Shown here: in pieces, positions 35,638 through 51,296 of the stretch
How the letters are laid out: each line of letters starts with the position of its first letter
How positions within the stretch are numbered: the stretch's first letter is position 1
DNA from: Viola odorata
Lineage: Eukaryota > Streptophyta > Magnoliopsida > Malpighiales > Violaceae
Length of the DNA: 64,000 bases
Direction of reading: 5' to 3'
Assembly: GCA_963691705.1 (NCBI GenBank)
Contig: OY829542.1
Coordinates: 64,442,427 to 64,506,426 of the forward strand
Notes under the pieces: generated by a model
Databases searched by the model: none
What the model saw: the letters and a program-made list of their open reading frames with translations, nothing else
Told to the model about the DNA's origin: nothing
Translations under genes and position numbers: made by a program

Positions 35638-37275
35638 ATGACCAGGTCCTCCCGACTGCCATTACTTCCCTACAACCCAGAGTTGACAAAAACAGAAGCT
35701 CAGTACAGGAAGCAGCGAGCAGAAAGGAAGAGGACAGAATTTGAAGAAACTGTTTCTGAAAACAGTTTTTCGCAGTCAGCAGACTTTTCCACAGGCCTGG
35801 GGGAAAGTTCGTCTGCAGCAGTAAGAGAAAACCCTCTCTTCGAACAAGAAATGGACCAGCCACCACCACCACCTCCTCCTATAGAGCAGACCTTTAGGCA
35901 GCGGAACAGTGAGGGACCACCTCCGGACACACACTTTTGTGTCCAATATCCACCCGTAGAGCATGACTGGAACTTAAAACCAAATATGATCCATAACCTC
36001 AAGAAGTTCTACGCTTTGCCTAGTGAGAACCCCTTCAAGCATCTGCAGTATCTCCATTGGGAATGTGACACTCATAAACCCCCTCGAGTTGACATCAACC
36101 GAGCCAAACTCCGTGCCTTTCCATGGACCCTGGAGGATAAAGCTAGGAATTGGTTCCTAAGCTTACCGCACAACTCCATTAACACATGGCAACAGATGTT
36201 GAGCACCTTTCTCAACAAATTTTGGTCCTCTAGTAAGGCTGGAAATGCCAGGAAGAATATAGTGTCCATCAAGCAGTCTCCTACAGAGAGTTTTGGGGAG
36301 TATTATCAACGCTTCAGGAACCTATTAGAAATCTTCCCAAACCATGGAGTTTCTGATTGGAACCAGGTACAATACTTCTATGATGGTTTATGTGTTAGAG
36401 ACAAGTTGGTTGTAGATGGAGCTGCTGGAGGAGCGTTACAAGATTGCACCCTCACGAAGGCAAATCAATTGCTTCAGATCTTGGCTGAAAATAGCGAGTT
36501 AAATGAGTCAAGCGAAAGAGAAAATCCTACAGGTAATGTTTCTGTACTTGAAACTAAAATGGATGAACTTTCTGATCGCTTGGATAAGTTTTGTGTAGGA
36601 CAATCACAGGTACAGCAGGTACAGCAGACCATGGTATGTGGTATGTGCGGGCAACAAGGACACCATACAGATGAATGCATCTTGAACAAAGGAACACCCG
36701 AAGAGGTTAATTCGGTATTGCAGTATCAGCAGCAGTATGGTAGGTATCCACCCCACAAGCCTGAATACAACCAAACTCAGTATAATAACAATCCTGGTTG
36801 GAGAGAAAACACAAGCTCCAACACCACGGTTCAATTCCCAAATAATCAATACCATGCCCAGCAACAACCACCACCTATGAACCTACAAAACTTCGTCCCT
36901 AGACCGAATACACCACAACTCCCAGCCCCACAACAACCCCTACTGATTACTGGACCCTCAATGGAGGATATGCTTAAGCAGTTTATGCAAGCTACTCAAG
37001 CCAGCATTACAAATCTCGCTCAATCAACCCAAGCCAGTATTGCTACCTTACAAAGGGAGTTAGGGGAGATGAAACTCAGTAAACAAGAGCAGGGAGGACG
37101 GTTACCATCAACTACTGTGGACAACCCAATACATAATGTCAGTTCCATGACATTAAGGAGTGGAATAAAAATTCCATACATAGCGGACTCGTCCACAGGC
37201 CTGGGGAAGAGTCGACCAGAGGCAGTTCCACCTCCACCAGAATTCGAACCAGAAATGAAGGTAATTCCAGAATAA
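35638..37275 (+). CDS. Gypsy Gag, 545 aa
   Basis: ATG 35638 gives a retrotransposon Gag: a proline-rich N-terminus, then the capsid-like region (residues about 100-280: PPVEHDWNLKPNMIHNLKKF, AFPWTLEDKARNWFLSLP, YYQRFRNLLEIFPNHG). A zinc knuckle CGMCGQQGHHTDEC (about residue 337) matches CX2CX4HX4C, followed by a Q/P/N-rich tail. Gag packages the element RNA in the cytoplasm. The frame ends at one TAA (37273-37275) and the same frame continues as protease, so gag and pro are separated by a single stop. The segment STGLG[EK]S occurs near both ends and is encoded by a CAGGCCTG palindrome. Confidence 0.88.
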   Translation: MTRSSRLPLLPYNPELTKTEAQYRKQRAERKRTEFEETVSENSFSQSADFSTGLGESSSAAVRENPLFEQEMDQPPPPPPPIEQTFRQRNSEGPPPDTHFCVQYPPVEHDWNLKPNMIHNLKKFYALPSENPFKHLQYLHWECDTHKPPRVDINRAKLRAFPWTLEDKARNWFLSLPHNSINTWQQMLSTFLNKFWSSSKAGNARKNIVSIKQSPTESFGEYYQRFRNLLEIFPNHGVSDWNQVQYFYDGLCVRDKLVVDGAAGGALQDCTLTKANQLLQILAENSELNESSERENPTGNVSVLETKMDELSDRLDKFCVGQSQVQQVQQTMVCGMCGQQGHHTDECILNKGTPEEVNSVLQYQQQYGRYPPHKPEYNQTQYNNNPGWRENTSSNTTVQFPNNQYHAQQQPPPMNLQNFVPRPNTPQLPAPQQPLLITGPSMEDMLKQFMQATQASITNLAQSTQASIATLQRELGEMKLSKQEQGGRLPSTTVDNPIHNVSSMTLRSGIKIPYIADSSTGLGKSRPEAVPPPPEFEPEMKVIPE

Positions 37276-38451
37276 TCAGTTCCAGAGACGTTGTCAAGAA
37301 AGGAAAATCAGGTAATCCCTCTTCCTTTTCCCAAAAGGGCTGAAAAGTCCAAGAAGGCGAAGGAAGAGAAGGCTATTTTAGATATATTTCGAAAAGTAGC
37401 CATAAATATTCCTTTACTTGATATGATAGCGCAAGTGCCCAAATATGCCAAGTTTCTTAAAGATTTATGCACTAATAAAAAGAAGCTTTCAGGTATAGAA
37501 AGGGTCAACTTGAATGAGAATGTGTCTGCTGTTTTTCAAAAGAAATTGCCCAATAAATGCAAGGATGGAGGAACCTTCGTCATACCTTGCAAGATTGGAG
37601 ATCAGACCATAGACAAGGCGCTTTGTGATCTTGGCGCTGGGATTAATGTTATGTCATTAACTGTTTTTAAGACTCTGAACATCGGTGAATTGAAAGAGAC
37701 AATGGTTGTAATTCAATTAGCTGATAGATCAATTATATACCCTGTAGGAGTCATTGAGGATGTGCTAGTTCAAGTGAATGATTTTGTTTTTCCAGCTGAC
37801 TTCTATGTTGTAGATATGGATAATGAGCATTCAACAAAATCTACAGAGATATTGCTGGGTAGACCATTCTTGAGGACAGCAAGGGCAATGATTGATGTGG
37901 CTGGAGGGAGTTTGACATTGGAATTTTGTGGTGAACTTATTAAATTTAATATGTATGATGCCATAAGATTTCCAGATGACATGCATAGTGTTAATTGCAT
38001 AGATATTATTGATCCTGATGCTGATAATATTCATGAATTAATTGCTACTGACCCCTTGGAGTGTGTTGTTAGCAGAAATATTGACAAGCAAAAAATGCTT
38101 GAGATGGAGAAAGGTTTGGATATGAACGAGGAAAATAAAAAAGCTATGACTGAGAAAAATGCTTTTAAACCTTGTACTGATGCTCCTAAGATTTTAGAAC
38201 CACCAAAGACTCACAATAAACTTCTACCTCCAATTTTGCAGGCCCCTAACTTGGAGCTGAAAAATTTATCAGACCACCCGAAGTACTCTTTCCCAGGCCT
38301 GGGAAAGAGTCTGCCAGTGACAAAAATCAGCAAGTTGACAAAAATGGAAGAAGAAGAGTGTGTGAGAATAAGGAAGGAGTACAAGGAGGCCATTGAATGG
38401 AGGATAGCTAACATCAGCGATGCAATCCACAACTTACCTGCTGGAGACTGA
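37276..38451 (+). pseudogene. Gypsy protease region, same frame as Gag
   Basis: The frame continues from Gag past the TAA with no ATG at its start (first codons TCA GTT CCA GAG). It shows the retropepsin fold: IGDQTIDKALCDLGAGINVM (active-site region CDLGA where DTGA/DLGA is typical), VIQLADRSIIYPVGVIEDVL, and ILLGRPFLRTARAMIDVAGG. After KMEEEECVRIRKEYKEAIEW it ends at 38451, where an RT should start. It functions only if the stop is read through, and even then pol is missing. Confidence 0.8.
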
Positions 38452-40787
38452 TCGAGAATATGTCTAGTCCGAGACTATAAACCAGGACGCTTCATGGGAG
38501 ACAACCCATGTCTTTTTAAAAAAAAATTCAATTTTTAATTAATTAATTAATTTTATTATTATATTATTATATTATTATTATTTTCATCTTCTTCCCTGTC
38601 AATGGAATAATCGTAGAGCTGATGTTTTAAATTTTGTGTGTTTTTGCAGGAGAATGAGGGCTGAACGAATTAATTTGAAGGCTGGGTTGGGAATTTTAAA
38701 TCCATGGTGGTGAAGGAATTCTAACCCAAATAGCTTAATGGGCTTGTGTCACTTAAGCCCATTTTACCCACACCAAGTCATTGCCGTTCTCTCACCCTCC
38801 TTTGCCAAAAATAACAATCAATTTCAATCATCTTCTTCTACATCACAAAACCCTAGCCGCCGTCCCTCCTCAAGCCCAAACACCAAATCCGAGTCCAGCA
38901 GCAGAAGCTGAACCAGACCGTTCCAGCCATGAGGGAGACCAGATTACTTTGTCCAGGCTGATGAGGAAGATGGACGAGCAATCCAGCCTCTACAAGGAGC
39001 TGTTCGACAAGCAAGAAAAGAAGCTGAATGAACTCCTGGAGGAACAAAAACACACCAACGATCTCAATCAGAAGCTGATAGAGGTGCTGTACGCACGAGC
39101 ACCTCCCCCACCGCAGCCATGATCACCCCCGGGTTCTTTCTTTCCCTTTATATTCCTGTATATTATTTTTCCGTCGATTCTTTTCCTCTCACACTTTGAG
39201 GACAAAGTGTCGACTAGGGAGGGGAAGGTATTTTAGTGCTGATCGTGAGTGTTTAGGATCTGTTTGCGTTGTTTTTTTTTGCGTTGGTTGTTTTGAAACT
39301 GTTTTGACATGACTGTTATGGATATTTTTGCGTTGGCTGTCATGAGCTTTTCTTATTATGTATATTTTCGGTGGATGGATTGGTATGTGGATTGATTGGT
39401 ATGTGGATTTATTGGAATTTTTAAAACCACACTGCCCATGTTTTTGAAAACCCTCCTTATTTGAATGATGGTTTAGGCACTTTGAACAGGAAGCACTCAT
39501 CTCACATCACATATTCACGCGCACAATCACACTACTTGTTAGCTCCTATATCCATGCCTGGTTGTAGTCGCTTGTAGTCATTTGTTTACTCATGTGAGCT
39601 CTTTGAACTATCATGCCGAATTTTATTCTGAGTGGATGCATGACTTTTGTGCTGATTGGATTTGCATGAGACCCCTGGGTATAGGCACCATTAGACGGGA
39701 GAAAGCGATGAAATGATTAAAAACTTTGCATTTTTCTTCTTATCTTTTTTCTTGCTTTTATCTTTCCCCTGCCACTCATATCACCTTCTTTTTATCACCC
39801 TTCTAACTGTTCGAGACTTTTCTTTCTATTCTTAGCATGCGAGAGTTCTCTGGCAGTGAGCAAGGTGAGGCAAAGAGAAGCAACAACATTAGAGTGGGGG
39901 TATTAAGATGCAAGATCAAGATGCGAGGCAGTTTGCAAAGCCACAGCGGAACAAAAGACGCAGAATTTCAGAAATGAACAACAAAGAAGAGGTTCAATGA
40001 AATCAAAGAGAAAAATGGAAATGAAGGCATAAGACCGAAGCACTTAAGGCAACCACATGGTTGAGCCTGATCATTCGGCAGAGATTTTTCTGGTCCTCTT
40101 TTGCTCAAAGAAAAAAAAAGAAAAAAAGAAAAGAAACAGAAAAACAGAAAAAGAAAAAAAAAAGAATGAATAAATATTCGAGCAAAAGAGGAGAAAAAAA
40201 ATTCAGAACGGAGCAGAGAGTGAAGAAATTCAGAAGAATGAGAGAACTACAAAGAAGAATATCCCCACTATCAAATCCGACGCTCTTTGCCTTGCTTCGC
40301 TGCTGCCAAACAGGAGATACTCTCGCCACCTCGTTTTTTCCAGCTAAGAAGCCTTCTACCCTTCCTTCTCTCTCTTTTGAACCCTCTTCTCTTACACGAT
40401 TGCTTGCTTTACCATGGCAAAGTTTTTATGATTGTATGATTGCTTGCGCGTGTGTTCTCCGTACTCGGGTCGCTATTACAAATCTGATTTAGTGCATCGT
40501 TATTAGCATTGTTGAGTGTAAACACCTTGCCTTTATCCTTGCTGAGTTTGAGTGCAAATACTTTCATCTGTGTGAGGATTGCTTGCGACTATGCTAGGTA
40601 TGGGAAAGTTTCTCCCTTGGTTTCGTTATTCCTTGGGTTTGATGCGGAAGCTATCTAGGTAGGAGGTTGTGTCGAATGATGTGATTTTGTGCTGAGTGTG
40701 CTTTTTCCTGTATTGCCATGTGGGAAACCATCTGTTCTGATTAGGGGGCTGTTTTGAGTGAAATACTCGAGGGCGAGCATTGGGTTA
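38452..40787 (+). other. Gypsy post-pol non-coding region
   Basis: An open frame at 38781-39122 has its first ATG only near 38959; that part encodes a short coiled-coil (MRKMDEQSSLYKELFDKQEK) ending in Pro-rich PPPPQP. Its role is unknown. The phrase GAGGACAAAGTGTCGACTAG (39198) is typical of this element class. An A/G-rich tract at 40110-40165 creates a spurious Lys-rich frame. Confidence 0.6.
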
Positions 40788-40799
40788 GTGTGGGGGATT
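40788..40799 (+). other. Polypurine tract of the Gypsy element
   Basis: AGTGTGGGGGAT lies directly before the 3' LTR start TGATTGAGTGC, like the PPT at 25736-25748. Confidence 0.8.
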
Positions 40800-41480
40800 T
40801 GATTGAGTGCTAATATGCTTAATTTATCGCCATCTTTTCTTGCTGTTTTGGATGCCAATTACATTGATATTATGCACTTTTCACCCTTTTTGCAGAGAGT
40901 AGGTTACAAAGCCTAAATATTAAAAAGATGCTGAAATTGGTACAAAGCTTGAAGTTCTGTGAAAGATCAACTGAGAATTTTATATTTTCTATCTATTTTA
41001 TTTCTTCTTCATTCCCTGATTTTAATTAATTCATGCATCTTAATTGTTTGAATTAATTATGTCTGGTTCTAGCTAAGTTATCTATTCTTGGTAAAGGCTC
41101 TAGGGTTATGATTCATATGTTGTGAGATCTAATTAAGCTTCATAAAATCCAAATTTGTATTTCTATTCTTTTTATTTGAATGTCAATTTGTTCTTATTCA
41201 ATCTAAGTTTGATCACCTTAGAATTTAATTCGAACAATTACATCTTTTCTTAGAAACGTTGGATTCTACATCGTTGATAGGAATCTGTAGGTAACTAATT
41301 AGTGTAAGAGCTAATTAGAAAAGGGTAGAATCCGATTTATAGGAGTAGAAGAAATTCTCTTCTAGATCGGGAAAGGTCTCTCCCCGTGTTTAATCAACCC
41401 TTTAATTAAACTTTATTAGGAGTACCGCCTTAAAGTTATTGAACGGTTAGGGATCCTACTAGGAGTACCGCCTTAGGAGT
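40800..41480 (+). repeat. Damaged 3' LTR of the Gypsy element
   Basis: Matches the 5' LTR from its first base. It lacks bases equivalent to about 34433-34700 (the junction GAGAATTT|TATATTTTCT shares only T residues), and ends at GGAGTACCGCCTTAGGA, where unrelated sequence starts. No right flank or target duplication remains. Confidence 0.85.
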
Positions 41481-42130
41481 TGGAATGGAGGGAGAGCAAG
41501 ATGGGTGGGATGTGCAAGATGGGTGGGATGTGATGGGATTGTAAGTTCTGCAAAGAATGGAAATACGAGTCGGAGAAAGAAAAGTGGGCGAGTTTGTTGG
41601 AGAAAGAAAAGTGGGATTAAAAGTAGAGTTTTATCATTTGACTGATTTCGAGTGAGGAATGTTGAGTTCTGCTATTTGGAAATACGAGTCGAGAAAGAAA
41701 AGTGGGATTAAAGTTGGAGGCCGAGTTTGTTGGAAAAGTTTCATGAGACCCATTTCATGAGACGCATCCATCACTATCATACTAAAAACTGACAAATGAG
41801 GCGCATCCATCACTATCATACTAACACTAAACATTCCAAGAGCCGACATCAACATTCCAAAGAGAGAATTAAATTGAATTTCCAAAAAATTCATGAATTT
41901 TCCTAATGTTATTCTCTTTTTATTAATTCAGCAACAATGGAAAAGATGGACGGGCGCTGCTGTACTAATCTACATTTTCTTTCATGTGAAGCATTTTTGG
42001 TTTCCATATATCATACTCAGTTTTTTTTTTAATTTTGCATTCTTGTTTTGTTAGTGTTGAACTGTTGATTGTAATTTGTATTTGTTACTAATATTGTTTT
42101 ATTGTCATCACTGTTAATCGGGGAGGGTAA
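41481..42130. other. Rearranged flank sequence of the PPR block
   Basis: 41481-41740 contains local repeats (GATGGGTGGGATGTG, GAGAAAGAAAAGTGGG). Bases 41866-42030 are a collapsed version of 11330-11950: the leader, CAACAATGG, then ACTAATCTACATTTTCTTTC and GTGAAGCATTTTTGGTTTCC, with the parts between deleted. No gene. Confidence 0.6.
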
Positions 42131-42612
42131 TGATGTTTTGAGGTTAATGCACTTGGGACGACCAAAATTTATTAATTAAAAGAGTTATTAATTAATCGAT
42201 AAATTAATAACCTTTCAAGCTTCCACTTACTGTAATTATTGTATACAATGCATGTACTGTACGAAGCTATTAAAGCGGCAATCACATTGAACAATTTCTT
42301 GTTGAGCTATGAGAAAACAACACCAGAAGTTCTTACCATGCTAAGGAAAATTAGAGACGACATTCAAGGGGAAATTGATTTCAACAAAAAACAAAAGACA
42401 ATTGAGTCATTTTTCAAGAAACCTTCATAAATCATTCATGTAATATGCTATATATAAGGAATTATTAATTTATATATTATCAAAAATGTATTATCTTATA
42501 ATTTTAGCGAATTATTAATTTAGCACCCTATCCCCGAGTCGGGACCGGCCAAAAATATTATCTTAGAGAGTTTATTAAATAATCGAGTATTAATTTATCG
42601 AGTTTCTACTGT
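42131..42612 (+). mobile_element. pogo/Emigrant-like DNA transposon remnants
   Basis: Bases 42239-42430 encode a 63-residue tail (TPEVLTMLRKIRDDIQGEI, then KQKTIESFFKKPS) resembling the C-terminus of plant CENP-B/Tigger-type (pogo) transposases. The right end reads ATTAATTTATCGAGTTTCTACTG then TA. Its complement CAGTAGAAACTCGATAAATT and the nearby CCCGAGTCGGGACCGG recall Emigrant/Lemi1 ends. A second similar terminus (ATCGATAAATTAATAACC ... CTTACTG|TA) lies at about 42195-42236. No catalytic domain is present. Confidence 0.5.
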
Positions 42613-42769
42613 ATTGTATTGATTTTGTGCAGTTGATTCAGCTGGTTTACTTACTTTTTGTTTTCCCTCTTATCTTGATATATACAGTACAGATAATTTT
42701 TTTTTTTATATGTATATTTTGTAGTAAAAATAGAAATATTTGTGGTTTTCACCTTGAGGTTCACGAAGG

Positions 42770-42970
42770 GCAAGTTTCAAGAAAACTGAGTATGATATAT
42801 TGCTCAGCATTAGACCATGACTTATGGAAACCAGAATGCTCACATGTACTGCAAAGGAAAGAAAATGTAGATTAGTGTACAATTGAGTCTACAGTAATGC
42901 TCACATGTACTGCAAAGGAAAGAAAATGTAGATTAGTGTACAATTGAGTCTACAGTTTTACCTGATATTG
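42770..42970 (-). repeat. Inverted copy of the PPR leader, tandemly doubled
   Basis: Reverse complement of about 11830-11970. The segment ATGCTCACATGTACTGCAAA is repeated (about 42836 and 42896). Non-coding debris. Confidence 0.7.
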
Positions 42971-43079
42971 GCATCATAGGTTTTTTCTGGAATTGGCACG
43001 GAATTAATTGGTTTCAAGTAGAAACAAAGGTTTATCCCTTCTTTGTTTAGTATGTAGGACAAATTTTACTCCTATTGTT

Positions 43080-43720
43080 CGTTCCTCAGACTTGCACAAA
43101 ACTATTTTTTCTATGCATTTTCCCATCATTGTTTTTAATTGTTATCTTAAATGTGTGTACTCTTTATGGATTCACCACCCTTGATGCAATGCTGTAGGGT
43201 CCAAGCTTGTGCTTATTCACGCGTAAAAAGATGTTGAATAAATCTTATTTTGTTTAAGCTTGTGCTTATTCACGCGTAAAAAGATGTTGAATAAATCTTA
43301 AGTGCCTATATCATTTAGTTTTTTGTTTATTGATCAACTGGCTTTATTTGCAAGTCACCCCTGCTGATTCTTCTGACTCATCATGGTGAAGTTTGAAGTG
43401 CCGAAGTCTATTGGTGTGCTAAAGCTGTAATGACATGCACTACTACTTTCGCAAGCAGGGTTTTCCATTGCGGGACTTGATTGTTTTTTCACTAGGCAAA
43501 CATGTTGTTGTCAATGATTGCTGCCACCTTCATAAAACTGAGATGAATATGCATATTAATAAAGTGAAATTTACTCACTAATTATGTTTGTTCTAGAAGT
43601 GAGTAAATTTGTTTATAACACTACATATTATGAACTTTTTAAGTTACCACAAGTATGGGATCAGTTTTTTTCAATAAAAAGAATTTTACTTAACCTTTAA
43701 GGCCCTTTAAGGCCCGAGAG
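43080..43720 (-). repeat. Inverted, deletion-scarred copy of the 14.27-16.04 kb region
   Basis: 43080-43190 matches the complement of 15900-16040, 43500-43570 matches 15398-15450, and 43571-43700 matches 14270-14345. The order is preserved in reverse, so this is one inverted duplicate with internal losses. A short tandem doubling (GCTTGTGCTTATTCACGCG) is at 43208 and 43258. Confidence 0.75.
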
Positions 43721-43785
43721 TTTTCAGGCAGTGCTAATAATCAGTGCAACAATTTCCACATGAAAAAAGACTTGTGCTATATAGG

Positions 43786-43905
43786 CGGAACTACTTTTAC
43801 TGGCATCAAAAATGGGCTCCAGTCCCATTTACAAAGCCACTGCCCATGTCAAAAGGCGTTGCAGGAGAGATCTCTACCTTGCATGTTTCATTGAACACAA
43901 ACATC
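43786..43905 (-). pseudogene. Subtilase exon fragment, inverted copy
   Basis: The complement matches 13945-14085: AAGGTAGAGATCTCTCCTGC and CCTTTTGACATGGGCAGTGG are present, but the stretch after GGAGCCC has lost the bases encoding DPGLIF. It is immediately followed on the minus strand by intron sequence and preceded by the PPR fragment, the same order as at 13.9 kb. Confidence 0.75.
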
Positions 43906-43910
43906 TGATA

Positions 43911-44375
43911 CCATTTAAAAGCATATCGTCATACATAAGCTGTTTGCTTGTCATCTGCCCAAAAAGCTGAACAACATCATCTGACCTTTTAAAAGTACTG
44001 TAACAGCTAATCATTGTGTTGTATGTAATGACATCAGGTTCAGGCCCTCCCTCAAGAACATGGGCAAAGAGTTCCAGCGCAGCCTCCAAACGGCGTTCTT
44101 TAACATGCACATTGATGAGAGTGTTATAGATTGCAATATCTGGAACCACACCATTCCTACACATGAGCACTTGAATTATTAAGCTTGCACAATCCATCAA
44201 TGAGGTTGCAGTATGTATATGTAATAACATCTGGTTTAGCAAGCACTAAATGACAATGTCTGGTTCATGCCCATTCTTAAGCATATCTTCGTATAAATAA
44301 AAACCATCCATCAATCTTCCTGATTTGTATAACCCATCAATAAGAGCAGAATAAGTCAAAACAGATGGCTCCCCA
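43911..44375 (-). pseudogene. PPR fragment, inverted and internally deleted
   Basis: Encodes pieces of the 12.7-13.9 kb PPR array on the minus strand: IAIYNTLINVHVKERRLEAA, PDVITYNTMISCYSTFKRSD, then a jump to YDDMLLNGI, the equivalent of 13455 joined to about 13850. At its 5' side, 44240-44375 matches 12720-12850. Several joins replace the normal repeats. Not translatable as a whole. Confidence 0.85.
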
Positions 44376-44464
44376 AAACCCTTAAACCCCTACAATCCCA
44401 TCACATCCCACCCTCATCCTCTCCCGCACCCTCCTTCTGTGCTCTCCTCCACGTCTTGCTTCTC

Positions 44465-44920
44465 AACCATCTGTTCGGTCCCGCCACCGCGCTTGGTGAG
44501 TTCTTTGCAGAATTCCCTCCCAATCTTGACATTTCTATTGCCTTTTGTTGTGGTTTTCGTGATTACGGCTCGAAGAATCGTAGCAGTCTTTACGATGGGT
44601 TTGTTATGGTGCTGCCAATTGTTATTTTAATGTATTACTAATGGTTGGTCCCAAGCCAAATGTAGCTACATTTAGCACTTTGATTAATGCGTACATTGGA
44701 CAGATGGTTGTCGCTTTTAGTTCAATAATTAATGCTTATGTGAGAATTGGGGATTTGGGGATGATGATTGATGTCTATAGGGGTTCAATAATTAATGCTT
44801 ATGTGAGAATTGGGGATTTGGGGATGATGATTGATGTCTATAGGGGATTGCTGACTGAAGGGGTATGGCCAAATGTAGTTACTTACAGCATTCTTATAAA
44901 TGGCTTGTGCCAACCAAAAT
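44465..44920 (+). pseudogene. PPR 5' fragment with tandem doubling
   Basis: Matches 11980-12665 with deletions. It encodes GEFFAEFPPNLDISIAFCCG, GPKPNVATFSTLINAY and VWPNVVTYSILINGLC. A 63-bp segment encoding SIINAYVRIGDLGMMIDVYR is directly doubled at 44717-44843. It is the opposite orientation to the neighbouring PPR fragment. After 44920 the text leaves the PPR gene. 44921-45178 holds nothing I recognise. Confidence 0.85.
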
Positions 44921-45178
44921 TTCCTAATTTACAACTAATTCATATAGGTCAGGACTTGGGAGCAGGCACGCTGAAAATATTTGTGCACGGCTCATCCGTG
45001 GGATCGGATAGGATCAATCTCTTCCTTCTTCCTAGCTTTTATCATCATTTTTTAGAATAGTCCTAAAACTAAAAGGATGGATGAGCAAAAGAATGGTTGG
45101 ACCTAAAACTGCAGTTTTATTCATCTAATCGCCTAATTTTGCTTCTGGACTTCTTCCATGACTGTTGCAAATGCCACT

Positions 45179-51257
<6,079 letters not shown>

Positions 51258-51296
51258 AAATAGGGGGTGTCCGGTGAAAGAAAAGAAAGGGAGTGG

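Larger units (their letters stand above)
34251..41480 (+). mobile_element. Gypsy (Athila/Tat-like) element lacking RT and integrase
   Basis: The 5' LTR (34251-35584) is followed by a tRNA-Asp PBS, gag, protease, a long non-coding tail, a PPT and a damaged 3' LTR. The gag and protease types, the PBS and the 'gaggacaaagtgtcg' phrase near 39198 fit the Athila/Tat group. RT, RNase H and integrase are gone: the protease ORF ends at 38451 and the next phrase (AGACTATAAACCAGGACGCT, CTTCATGGGAGACAACCCATG) is the post-pol region of such elements. The 3' LTR has lost about 268 bp and its right half. Confidence 0.88.

Noticed and set aside
40061..40492. 143-residue Lys-rich open frame in the Gypsy tail
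   Set aside because: Created by an A/G-rich tract, begins with TTG, shows no domain, and lies in a region that is non-coding in related elements.
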